Part shown: piece by piece, positions 9,186 through 18,470 of the stretch
Position numbering within the stretch: position 1 is the first letter of the stretch
Layout: every line of letters starts with the position of its first letter
Source of the DNA: Roseiarcus sp963820795
GTDB lineage: Bacteria; Pseudomonadota; Alphaproteobacteria; Rhizobiales; Beijerinckiaceae
Length of the DNA: 64,000 nucleotides
Direction of reading: 5' to 3'
Assembly: GCA_963820795.1 (NCBI GenBank)
Contig: CAWGBJ010000009.1
Coordinates: 62,001 to 126,000, forward strand
Translations under genes and position numbers: made by a program
Notes under the pieces: generated by a model
The model's input: the letters and a program-made list of their open reading frames with translations, nothing else
Databases searched by the model: none
Told to the model about the DNA's origin: nothing

Positions 9186-10958
9186 TCACACCAGCATCTT
9201 GCCCTTCTCGTCGATGACGTTGCCGATTTCGATGCCGGCGTCGTCCTCGAGTTCGGCCATGATCATCTCGTTATGCGCCTTGCCCGAGGGGATCATCGGG
9301 AAGCAGTTTTCCTTCTGATCGACGAGACAGTCGAAAATCACCGGCTTCGGCGTCTCGATCATCTCCTTGATTGCGGCGTCGAGATCGGTGGGGTCGACGC
9401 AGCGGATCCCATGCGCGCCATACGCCTCGGCGAGCTTGACGAAGTCGGGCAAGGAGTCGGTGTAGCTCTCGGAATAGCGGCCGCCGTGCAGAAGCTCCTG
9501 CCACTGCCGCACCATGCCCATGTACTGGTTGTTGAGGATGAAGATCTTGACCGGCAGGCGATATTGGATCGCCGTCGACATCTCCTGGATGTTCATCAGA
9601 ATCGAGGCTTCGCCGGCGATGTCGACGACGAGCGCGTTCGGATGGGCCATCTGCACGCCGATCGCGGCCGGCAGGCCGTAGCCCATCGTCCCGAGCCCGC
9701 CGGACGTCATCCAGCGGTTTGGCTCCTCGAAGTGGAAATGCTGGGCGGCCCACATCTGATGCTGGCCGACCTCGGTCGTAATGTAGACATCCCGGCCCCG
9801 GGTCAGCTCGTAGAGCCGGCGGATCGCGTGCTGCGGCTTGATGATCTTGTCGGAGTTGCGAAAGCCGAAGGAATTGCGCGCCCGCCAGGCGTCGATCGCG
9901 TTCCACCATTTGCCGAGCGCGGCCGGTTCGGCCTGATGCGAGCCGGCCCGCCACAGCCGCACCATGTCCTCAAGCACATGCGCGCAGTCGCCGACGATGC
10001 CGAGCTCGACCTTGATGTTCTTGTTGATCGAGGACGGGTCGATGTCGATGTGGATCTTCTTCGACTTCGGCGAGAACGCGTCGATGCGGCCGGTGATGCG
10101 GTCGTCGAAGCGCGCGCCGACACAGATCATGAGATCGCAGTCATGCATTGCGTTGTTCGCCTCAAACGAACCATGCATGCCGAGCATGCCGAGCCATTGC
10201 TTGTCGGAAGCCGGGTAGGCGCCGAGGCCCATCAGCGTCGAGGTGATCGGGAAGCCAGTGACGCGCACGAGCTCGCGCAGCAGCATGGACGCCTGCGGGC
10301 CCGAGTTGATCACGCCGCCACCGGTGTAGAAGACCGGCCGCTTCGCCGCCGCCATCAGCTCGATGGCGTAGCGGATGCGATCGAGATCGCCCTTGAGCTG
10401 AGGACGGTAGGTCTTGTGCTGGATGTTCTTCTGGAAGGAATAGGCGCCGGTGGCGAACTGCACATCCTTCGGGATGTCGACCACGACCGGTCCGGGACGG
10501 CCGTGCGAGGCGATATAGAAGGCTTCGTGCAGAATGCGCGGCAGGTCCTCGATGCGGCGCACGAGATAGTTGTGCTTGGTGCAGCTGCGGGTGATGCCAG
10601 TCGTGTCGCACTCCTGGAAGGCGTCCGAGCCGATGAGATGGGTCGGCACCTGGCCGGTGATGCAGACGAGCGGGATCGAATCCATCAAGGCGTCGGTGAG
10701 GCCGGTGATGGCGTTGGTCGCGCCGGGGCCGGAGGTGACGAGGAGGACGCCGACCTTGCCGGTCGACCGGGCGTAGCCTTCCGCCGCGTGCGCGGCCCCC
10801 TGCTCGTGCCGGACGAGGGTGTGGCGCAACTCGTTCTGGTGGAAGATCGCGTCGTAGATGGGCAGAACCGCGCCGCCGGGATAGCCGAAGACGATGTCGA
10901 CGCCCTGATCCTTCAGCGCCTCGACCACCATCTCCGCGCCGGTCATGTGCCTGGCCAT
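9186..10958 (-). CDS. ilvB: Acetolactate synthase large (catalytic) subunit
   Basis: TPP- and FAD-dependent acetohydroxyacid synthase catalytic subunit, 590 residues. The start is ATG 10958 because AGGAG sits seven bases upstream; the open frame to 11030 would overlap the attenuator hairpin. The catalytic glutamate is in LVRHEQGAAHAAEGYA; VFGYPGGAVLPIYD and TSGPGATNAITGL are family motifs; the Mg/TPP motif reads DIAGEASILMNIQEM with Glu in place of the commoner Asp of GDGS/GDAS, followed by LNNQYMGMVRQWQELL. It heads the operon with a threonine dehydratase-like gene and ilvN. Expression is probably controlled by the leader peptide at 11054-11101 and terminator at 11001-11023. Confidence 0.96.
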   Translation of the reverse strand: MARHMTGAEMVVEALKDQGVDIVFGYPGGAVLPIYDAIFHQNELRHTLVRHEQGAAHAAEGYARSTGKVGVLLVTSGPGATNAITGLTDALMDSIPLVCITGQVPTHLIGSDAFQECDTTGITRSCTKHNYLVRRIEDLPRILHEAFYIASHGRPGPVVVDIPKDVQFATGAYSFQKNIQHKTYRPQLKGDLDRIRYAIELMAAAKRPVFYTGGGVINSGPQASMLLRELVRVTGFPITSTLMGLGAYPASDKQWLGMLGMHGSFEANNAMHDCDLMICVGARFDDRITGRIDAFSPKSKKIHIDIDPSSINKNIKVELGIVGDCAHVLEDMVRLWRAGSHQAEPAALGKWWNAIDAWRARNSFGFRNSDKIIKPQHAIRRLYELTRGRDVYITTEVGQHQMWAAQHFHFEEPNRWMTSGGLGTMGYGLPAAIGVQMAHPNALVVDIAGEASILMNIQEMSTAIQYRLPVKIFILNNQYMGMVRQWQELLHGGRYSESYTDSLPDFVKLAEAYGAHGIRCVDPTDLDAAIKEMIETPKPVIFDCLVDQKENCFPMIPSGKAHNEMIMAELEDDAGIEIGNVIDEKGKMLV

Positions 10959-11000
10959 ACCTACTCTCCTGTTTTGCCCTTCATTGGCTGTCAGGGGCAA

Positions 11001-11023
11001 TAAAAAAGGCCCGCGAGGGGCCT
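11001..11023 (-). terminator. Rho-independent terminator in the ilvB leader (attenuator)
   Basis: On the minus strand the hairpin AGGCCC-CTCGC-GGGCCT is followed at once by TTTTTTA, a canonical intrinsic terminator. It lies 31 bases after the leader peptide stop and 42 bases before the ilvB start, so it can only work as an attenuator of ilvB. Upstream leader RNA between the peptide and the hairpin contains G- and C-rich tracts able to form competing structures. Confidence 0.85.
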
Positions 11024-11053
11024 GGTGCATGCGCTAGCGAACGGCGACAGGAC

Positions 11054-11101
11054 CTAACCCTGCCCGCTCCCCAGCGCCAAAGGTACAATGAGGACCGCCA
11101 T
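11054..11101 (-). CDS. ilvB leader peptide MAVLIVPLALGSGQG
   Basis: A 15-codon reading frame, ATG at 11101 and TAG at 11054-11056, encodes MAVLIVPLALGSGQG. Seven of the first ten residues are Val, Leu or Ile, encoded as GTC CTC ATT GTA ... TTG ... CTG. This is the composition expected for a ribosome-stalling leader peptide sensing branched-chain aminoacyl-tRNA levels. It is followed by the terminator hairpin and ilvB. Ribosome-mediated attenuation of ilv operons is well known in proteobacteria; the identification here rests on codon content and position. No strong Shine-Dalgarno sequence is seen, which is the main doubt. Confidence 0.8.
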   Translation of the reverse strand: MAVLIVPLALGSGQG

Positions 11102-11169
11102 CGCTTCGCTAATCCCGGGTCAAAGTCGACCGCTACCGTAGTGCTCCGCCCTGACCGCGTCAAGGCCAT

Positions 11170-11917
11170 GGCGCGCAGCGTGCCGCCTTGACGTCGCCAT
11201 CGCCCGCTCGAAGACGTCTCAACCGACGGACCCCAGACGGACCCCGCAAGGGCGTGGATAACGGCGGCTTGCTACAGCGCTATGAGGGCGCGCGTTGCCC
11301 CCCCGTTACCCACCCCCATCCAACCCTCCGCCAGCCAGAACAGGACAATTCTGCTTTGTCTTGACATCGCTAACCGACATTGCCGCGTATTCGGGTCGCG
11401 CGTTCTCCTTCCCCAGCGTGCTGTCAGCTCCTGGAGAGGTGGCGCGGAGCGCCGGATGGGTGTGGGCCGCCGCTTCGAAGCCGGCAGGATTGCACAAGCG
11501 GCGCCGCGAACTTTCGTCGTCGCGAACCCGCTCTCCACGGCCCATCCGTCGCCATAGCCCGTCGAAAGACGGGTGTCTTTCGACGCCTCACGGCGCCACT
11601 TTCCCCACTTCGTGCACTTCGTCGAGAAGGGACGACGCACGGGCGGCGGATCGTCAATTGAATTGATCGCTGGCAGCACTCAGGTAAAACCGCTCGATGG
11701 AGGATCTGGTCGCCGGCGGCGCCTCGGATGAAGTCGGCGGGTGGGCGAGACGGAACAGGGAACCGGTCGGGCCCGTTTTCGCCTTTGTGCCTTTTCTTGA
11801 TCGTGACCGACCGTTTCAAAAGGAGGACACGAGTTTGCCGGATCGGCAGGAAAGCCTCTGTTTTTCAAAAATGCTGCGCCGGCGTGAGACGCGAGGCCAC
11901 GACGGCGAGGCCGCGCC
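11170..11917. other. Long non-coding stretch between ilvB leader and nickel transporter
   Basis: About 750 bases without a convincing gene. Several frames of 60-135 codons are open on both strands but are arginine/proline-rich, overlap one another and show no recognisable domain, so they look like GC-driven chance frames. The stretch holds a strong inverted repeat at 11558-11584 and must contain the ilvB promoter (minus) and the nickel transporter promoter (plus). I did not recognise a nickel riboswitch. Confidence 0.5.
11558..11584. repeat. Two overlapping, mutually exclusive hairpins
   Basis: GTCGAAAGAC (11561-11570) and GTCTTTCGAC (11575-11584) form a perfect 10-bp inverted repeat with a GGGT loop. 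The same bases can instead fold as CCCGTC-GAAA-GACGGG (11558-11573), a 6-bp stem with a GNRA tetraloop. The two folds share bases and exclude each other. No poly-T follows, so neither is a standard terminator. Function unknown. Confidence 0.45.
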
Positions 11918-12970
<1,053 letters not shown>

Positions 12971-13076
12971 CCGTAGATCTGCCGGCGCCGATGGCCCCAA
13001 ACGCACATCGACGAACTGCGTGCAGGATGGCGGGCGCGGCGGCGCGGGTGCAACTGCGCTCCTCGCAACTCGAGCT

Positions 13077-13472
13077 TTACTGACCCTCCTGCTGCACCTT
13101 TTTCACATAGGTCTCGACTGCGTCGAGGACCTTTTTATCCGGATTGGCTTTGCAGTAGACGATAACCTCGTGAATGCCTTCCTTCGTCCGTTTGACGTTG
13201 ATGGAATGTCTTTTGAGGTGGCCGTTGAACCATCCGCTGTACCAGGCCCCAAGGAAATTTGCGTCTTCCTGGTAGGTGTTGGCGAGCTGCGCGCAGGTCA
13301 ACGCTTTTACATTGAGATAGCCCTTTTCATCAGCATAGGTCTTCAGTTCGACCTGGGCCTGCGACGCCAAAGCCGAGGCGATCAGAGCGCCTGACGCGAT
13401 CAGCGCCATCCGCAATTCGACGCGACCAAGCGCAGCAAAGAATTTGGCGCCAGTGGGGTTTGACGAGATCAT
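13077..13472 (-). CDS. HdeA/HdeB-family periplasmic protein 1
   Basis: A small exported protein of 131 residues with a signal peptide (hydrophobic ALIASGALIASALASQAQ) and a mature part carrying two cysteines: LTCAQLA and VIVYCKANPDKKV. The spacing of cysteines and the WYSGWFNGH segment match HdeA/HdeB acid-stress chaperone relatives. ATG 13472 is used because AGGGAAGGT lies directly upstream. A paralogue follows it on the same strand (gap 53 bases before). Periplasmic acid-stress chaperoning is the family role; the role here is inferred. Confidence 0.75.
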   Translation of the reverse strand: MISSNPTGAKFFAALGRVELRMALIASGALIASALASQAQVELKTYADEKGYLNVKALTCAQLANTYQEDANFLGAWYSGWFNGHLKRHSINVKRTKEGIHEVIVYCKANPDKKVLDAVETYVKKVQQEGQ

Positions 13473-13525
13473 ACCTTCCCTTTCCATGTTCTTCGAGTAG
13501 CTCAAGTTTTTAGAGGTCGGATCAG

Positions 13526-13882
13526 TTATTTCTCATCGTCAACCTTGATGCCAAGTTCCTTGCGCATCTGCTTGATGTTGATATCCATCGCGGCGATGAC
13601 CTTCTTTTCCGGATGGGCTTTGCAGTAGACGATGACGCGATGCTCCAGTTCCTTGGCGCGATCGATCTTCATCTTGCTGTAGTTCGCCAAACCGTTGTAC
13701 CAGCCGCTGTACCAGACGGTCATGAAGTCGGCGTCCTCCTGGAATGTGCCGGCCAGTTGAGCGCAGGTCAGCTTCTGAATGTCGATATTGCCGTTGGCGT
13801 CGGCATAGGTGGTCAGGTCGACCTGGGCGTGCGCGGCGCTGGCGCAGAGCATCGCTGCGCAGACAGGAATTACGAGCTTCAT
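13526..13882 (-). CDS. HdeA/HdeB-family periplasmic protein 2
   Basis: 118 residues from ATG 13882 (GGAG upstream). Signal peptide MKLVIPVCAAMLCASAAHA, then the same pattern as its neighbour: YADANGNIDIQKLTCAQLAG, FMTVWYSGWYNGL and VIVYCKAHPEKKV, giving the paired cysteines of the HdeA fold. Roughly half of the positions are shared with the next gene, so the pair is a tandem duplication. Both are transcribed away from the hyp cluster and are probably one transcript. Confidence 0.78.
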   Translation of the reverse strand: MKLVIPVCAAMLCASAAHAQVDLTTYADANGNIDIQKLTCAQLAGTFQEDADFMTVWYSGWYNGLANYSKMKIDRAKELEHRVIVYCKAHPEKKVIAAMDINIKQMRKELGIKVDDEK

Positions 13883-14395
13883 TCTTGGATCTCCAAACCT
13901 TTGATTGAATTGCGCCCGAAGGGTATTTGCGGATCGACCTGCGTCGCCGGTGCGCGCACGAGCATGAAGGTCACCGATAGGGTGACCACTGAGCGTTCCT
14001 CTGTTTGCCGGCCCTGCCCGCTGGCGCTTGCGAATTGCTTGTGTCCCGTCGCCCAGAGGACGCCGATTTAAGCGGAATTGTTCTTCGGGACCCCGTTCCT
14101 GACAAATTCGAGCTCTCGGCGCAAGTTCGAACGGCTCGCCATCACCCGCCGGCGCGCCATCGAAACGCTCGGCGTCGTGCTCGAAGGCTCCGACCGCCCG
14201 CTGCTGGTCACCTCCGGGCTCGCGCTGTTGGCGGAAGGCCGCCTTGCGACCAAGGAAGACGCGCCAACTCCCCCTCCGCCATCTACCCCCGCCCCCGTCT
14301 TCCGGCTGGCGCTCGAGCGCGGCGCCGCCGGACGCCCCTATCATGCGGTCGCCGATGAGGGCGCAAAAGGCCGCAACCTTCCGGGGAGGCGCAAC
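13883..14395. other. Intergenic stretch with no confident gene
   Basis: About 510 bases. Frames are open on both strands. One plus-strand frame from about 14090 (containing ITRRRAIETLGVVLEG and LLVTSGLALLAEG) has protein-like composition but no start, no partner domain and a proline-rich tail, so it may be a decayed fragment. The promoter of the HdeA-like pair should lie at its left edge. Confidence 0.35.
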
Positions 14396-14722
14396 CTACT
14401 TCAGCGCGGAGAAGGCTGTAGGCGTCAGGATCTCGTTGCGGATGCTGGCGACGATCGGTCCGTCCCGCTCGCTGTCGTCCCGCGCCTGGCGCCAGGCGGG
14501 ATCGTTGAGGAACCCGGTCCACTTAGTTTCGCGATCCGCCAGAGACTCCCACGGCAGGATGTAGGTCAGTGCGTTGCTGGATTCGCCGATGAGCGTCGTC
14601 CAGAAACCGAGAGGTCGGATGCCGTGCGTTTCCCAGATGGGAACGGTGTGGTCCCGGAATCGGGCCAAGAGCTTGCCCATCTGGCCCGGAATTGCCTGAT
14701 ACACGCGAAGTTCGTAAATCAT
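14396..14722 (-). CDS. NIPSNAP-family protein
   Basis: 108 residues from ATG 14722 (GGAG ten bases upstream). It begins with the family hallmark MIYELRVYQAIPGQM, then HTVPIWETHGIRPLGFWTT, ALTYILPWESLADRETKW and FLNDPAWR, the usual alpha/beta dimeric ferredoxin-like NIPSNAP arrangement. Biochemical function of bacterial NIPSNAP proteins is mostly unknown. It is convergent with nothing nearby and is unlikely to belong to the hyp operon, which is on the other strand. Confidence 0.85.
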   Translation of the reverse strand: MIYELRVYQAIPGQMGKLLARFRDHTVPIWETHGIRPLGFWTTLIGESSNALTYILPWESLADRETKWTGFLNDPAWRQARDDSERDGPIVASIRNEILTPTAFSALK

Positions 14723-15040
14723 TGCCAATATCTCCGTCGTGACGCGAGCAGACTATTATCGCCAGCCGCACGCATGTCGCAAACTGTCGCCCTGATTGGC
14801 CGTCCAGCGCGATATCCGCAAGCCCAATGGCGCGCCGGCTGATCTGGTGCTAGGGCAATAGGCCATGTCGACCCGGGACGAAAACGCCGGCGGCGCTGTC
14901 TCCGCCGGCTCAATGTTCGTCGCCGACGCCAGAAACAGCCGGGAGAGCCAGCGCCGGCTCTATGGCGTCGCTTCCTGCGGTTCCGCCGTGGCGGTCGCCG
15001 ATCCCGGCGCCGGCCGGGCGCCGCTGCGGGAGGGCGCGCC
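14723..15040. other. Region upstream of hypF, with a possible 59-codon frame
   Basis: This stretch must hold the promoter of the hyp operon. A plus-strand frame from ATG 14865 to TGA 15044 (59 codons) overlaps the hypF start by ATGA, which is suggestive of coupling, but its protein is Ala/Gly/Arg-rich, with no recognised domain and no clear ribosome site. It is recorded here and not called as a gene. Confidence 0.3.
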
Positions 15041-17478
15041 ATGACGGCGCTGCAAGGCATCCCGCGGGAGGGGCATTTCGCGGCGATGGAAATCCGCGTA
15101 CGCGGCCGGGTGCAGGGCGTCGGATTTCGCCCGACCGTCTGGCGCATCGCGCGCGATCTCGACCTTGTCGGCGAGGTCCTCAACGATGCCGAGGGGGTCC
15201 TGGTGCGCGTCGGCGGCAGGCCGGGCGCGATCGAGGACTTCATTGCCCGGCTCGAGCGCGAGCCGCCGCCGCTGGCGCGGATCGACGACATCGAGGCGCA
15301 CGCGTTCACCGGCGCGCTGCCGGCAGAATTCCGGATCGCCGAGAGTCTCGCCGGCGATGCGCATACGCAAGTCGCGCCGGACGCGGCGACCTGCGCGGCC
15401 TGCACCCGCGAAATCGCCGATCCGTTCGAGCGCCGCTTTCGCTATCCCTTCGCCAATTGCACGCATTGCGGGCCGCGCCTCAGCATCGTCAACACCATCC
15501 CCTACGACCGCGCCAACACGACCATGGCGACGTTTGCGATGTGCGCGGCGTGCGAGGCCGAATATCGCAATCCCGCCGACCGCCGTTTCCACGCCGAAGC
15601 GATCGCCTGCCCTTCGTGCGGACCCAAGGCGAGGCTCGTCCGCCTCGACGGCCGCGCGACGAGCTTCGACCGGCATTCGATGCTTGATGACGTCGACGCC
15701 GTCCGCCGGCTCGTGTCGAACGGCGAAATCGTCGCCATCAAGGGGCTCGGCGGCTTTCACCTCGCCTGCGATGCGACCGACGCCGAAGCGGTTTCGCGCC
15801 TGCGCCGGCTGAAGCGCCGCGACGCCAAACCGCTTGCGCTGATGGCGAGGGACCTCGACGTCGTCCGGCGCTATTGCAGCGTCGGAGCGGAAGAAGAGCG
15901 GGCGCTCTCGAGCCCGGCGGCGCCGATCGTGCTGCTGGCGGCCGACGGGGGCGAGAAACTGCCGGAGGAAATCGCCCCCGGTCTTCAGACGCTCGGCTTC
16001 ATGCTGCCGATGACGCCGCTGCATCAGCTGATCCTGGCCTCCATCGAGCGCCCGGTGGTGATGACCAGCGGCAATGTCTCCGAGGAACCGCAGGTGATCG
16101 ACGACGGCGCGGCGCGCGAGCGGCTCGGCGGCATCGCGGCCTACGCGTTGCTGCACGACCGCGAAATCGCCAACCGCGTCGATGATTCGGTGGCGCGCAT
16201 GATGGCCGGCCGGTTACGGCTCCTGCGGCGGGCGCGCGGATTTGCGCCGGCCCCCCTCGCGCAGCCGCCGGGATTCGAGCCGGCCCCCGAGCTTCTGGCG
16301 ATGGGCGGCGAGCTCAAGGCTTCCTTCTGTCTCGTCAAGGACGGCGAGGCCATCCTTTCGCAGCATCAGGGCGATCTCGAGAACGCCGAGACTTTCGACG
16401 ACTACCGCAAAAACCTGGCGCTCTACGCAGAGCTCTTTCATCACCAGCCGGTCGCGCTCGTCGCCGACATTCATCCCGAATATCTCTCGACCAAGCTCGC
16501 TGAGGGCTGGGCGCGGACAAAGCGGCTGCCCCTGATCGAGGCCCAGCACCATCACGCCCACGTCGCCGCGTGCCTCGCCGAGAACAACGTGCCGCTCGAC
16601 GCGCCGCCGGCGCTCGGCATCGTCCTCGACGGCCTCGGCTGGGGCGACGACGGGACCATCTGGGGCGGCGAATTCCTGCTCGCGGACTATCGCAGCTTCG
16701 AGCGGCTCGGCGCGCTCAAGCCCGTGCCGATGCTGGGGGGGGCGCAGGCGGCGCAGCGAGCCGTGGCGCAATCTCTACGCCCATCTGATGGCGGAGATGG
16801 GCTGGGCGGAGTTTTCGATGAATTTCGCCGGGCTCGAGCTCTTTGGCGACCTCTCCCGCCGGCCCCGTGCGACGCTCGACGCCATGGCCCGCCGCGGCGT
16901 CAATTCGCCGAAGGCTTCCTCCTGCGGCAGGCTGTTCGACGCGGTCGCCGCGGCCCTGAACCTCTGCCGCGAGCGCCAATCTTATGAGGGCGAGGCCGGC
17001 GCGCGTCTGGAGGCAATCGTCGACCCCGACACGATGCGCCGCGAGGACGAGGACTCGGCCTATCCGTTCGCCATCCGCCAATCTCGGCGGAGCGGGCCTG
17101 CCCATTATCGAACCGCTGGCGATGTGGCGGGCGCTGCTCGGCGATCTCATCCGGAAGACGCCAGCGCCGCTGATCGCGGCGCGCTTCCACAAGGGCCTCG
17201 CCAGGATCGTCGTGGCGATGACGAAGAAGCTTGCCCGTCGCGACAGCGAGGGCGGCCCCCGCTTCGACACGGTCGCCTTGTCGGGGGGATGTTTCCAGAA
17301 CCGCATCCTCTTTGAGGAGATCGTTCGCCGTCTCGAAGGGGAGAACTTCACCGTGCTCTCGCATGCGCAGGTCCCGGCCAATGACGGTGGTCTTGCGCTC
17401 GGACAGGCGGCGATCGGCGCCGCGCGCCTGATCGGCGCCGGAACGAACGGCCGCAATTCGGGTTTAGCGAAGGGATGA
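15041..17478 (+). CDS. hypF: Carbamoyltransferase HypF (hydrogenase maturation), two frameshifts
   Basis: Converts carbamoyl phosphate to the thiocarbamate precursor of the cyanide ligands of the NiFe centre. Domains in order: acylphosphatase (EIRVRGRVQGVGFRP, residue 17 on), two zinc-finger units (CAAC...CTHC and CAAC...CPSC), YrdC-like domain (GGFHLACDATD, KRRDAKPLALM), and Kae1-like domain (QHHHAHVAACLAE, DGLGWGDDG, VALSGGCFQNRIL). Two breaks occur: near 16755 (one extra base before EPWRNLYAHL) and near 17072 (one extra C before NLGGAGLP). With both repaired the protein is about 812 residues, the family length. Start 15041 or the internal ATG at 15086 are both possible. First gene of the hyp operon. 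Confidence 0.92.
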
Positions 17479-17483
17479 GCGTC

Positions 17484-17765
17484 ATGTGCCTCGGGATACC
17501 CGGCCGCATCGAGACAATCGACGATCCTGTCAGAAGGCTGGCGACGGTCGACGTCGGCGGCGTCAAGCGGCTGGTCAACATCGCCTGCGTGGTCAGCGAC
17601 GAGCGTCCCGCATCCGCCTGCGTGGGGGATTGGGTCCTGATCCATGTCGGCTTCGCCATGAGCCGCATCGACGAGGCCGAGGCGGCCGAAACATTGCGCA
17701 TCCTGACCGAACTCGGCGAGGCGCAGGCGGAACTCGACGCCATGCGACTCTCCGCCGGCCCATGA
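17484..17765 (+). CDS. hypC: Hydrogenase maturation chaperone HypC
   Basis: 93 residues. HypC/HybG proteins must begin Met-Cys because the second residue, freed after Met removal, binds the Fe(CN)2CO unit with HypD. The ATG at 17484 gives MCLGIPGRIETI, so it is chosen over the ATG at 17475. AGGGAT lies upstream. The GDWVLIHVGFAMSRIDEAEA stretch is the usual HypC C-terminal half. It follows hypF directly and precedes the SIS-domain gene by 12 bases. Confidence 0.95.
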   Translation: MCLGIPGRIETIDDPVRRLATVDVGGVKRLVNIACVVSDERPASACVGDWVLIHVGFAMSRIDEAEAAETLRILTELGEAQAELDAMRLSAGP

Positions 17766-17777
17766 GGAGGCCCAACG

Positions 17778-18470
17778 ATGTCGGAGCAAACCGATCTCCA
17801 GAAACTCTACCCCTTCCTGCACGGCGTGGCGCAGGAGCCGGAGAAGCTTGACGCCGCCCTCCTGCGTTCCGTCGAGGACAAGGCGCGCGACTCGCGCGAG
17901 ACGAACGCCGCCTTCTTCGGCGCTCAGGCGCCTGTTCTGGTGGCGGCGGCCAAGACCGTCGCCGGCGTCTATCGCCGCGGCGGCCGGCTTTTCTCGATGG
18001 GCAACGGCGGCTCGAGTTGCGACGCCTCGCATATCGCGGTCGAATTCGTCCATCCGATCACGGCGGGCCGGCCGGCGCTCGCGGCGATCAACCTCGTCGC
18101 CGACATCGCCATGATCTCGGCGGTCGGCAACGACGTCGGCTTCGACCACGTCTTCGTCCGGCAGATCATCGCCCAGGGCAAGGCGGGCGACGGGCTGATC
18201 GGCATCTCGACCAGCGGCAATTCCGCCAATCTCATCGCCGCCTTCGTCAAGGCCAGGGAGATGGGCATGGCGACGATCGGTCTCGCCGGCGGCGACGGCG
18301 GCAAGATGCAGACGAGCGGCGTCCTTGATCACTGTCTCGTCGTGCCGACGACGTCGATTCACCGCATCCAGGAATGCCACGTCGCCGCCTATCACATTCT
18401 CTGGGACCTGGTGCACACCCTGCTCGCCGACGATCGGGGATCGGCTGCGGCCAAGGGGGAAGCGGCATGA
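17778..18470 (+). CDS. SIS-domain isomerase (GmhA-like) inside the hyp operon
   Basis: 230 residues, ATG 17778 with AGGAGG upstream. A phosphosugar-binding SIS domain is clear: MGNGGSSCDASHIAVEF, GISTSGNSANLIAAF and IGLAGGDGGKMQ match phosphoheptose isomerase (GmhA)-type proteins, and HRIQECHVAAYHILWDLVH is the usual C-terminal helix. Its stop overlaps the hypD start (ATGA), so it is translated with hypC and hypD. From memory, similar SIS genes do occur in some hyp clusters, but the function in hydrogenase maturation is not known to me; ordinary LPS heptose synthesis is the family's known job. Confidence 0.88.
   Translation: MSEQTDLQKLYPFLHGVAQEPEKLDAALLRSVEDKARDSRETNAAFFGAQAPVLVAAAKTVAGVYRRGGRLFSMGNGGSSCDASHIAVEFVHPITAGRPALAAINLVADIAMISAVGNDVGFDHVFVRQIIAQGKAGDGLIGISTSGNSANLIAAFVKAREMGMATIGLAGGDGGKMQTSGVLDHCLVVPTTSIHRIQECHVAAYHILWDLVHTLLADDRGSAAAKGEAA

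Noticed and set aside
8997..11003. A 668-codon plus-strand frame
   Set aside because: Antisense to ilvB, which has a full set of motifs.
14865..15044. A 59-codon frame overlapping the hypF start
   Set aside because: Ala/Gly/Arg-rich, no domain and weak ribosome site; kept only as a note in the spacer entry.
16716..18416. A 566-codon minus-strand frame
   Set aside because: Opposite hypF, hypC and the SIS gene, which are well supported.
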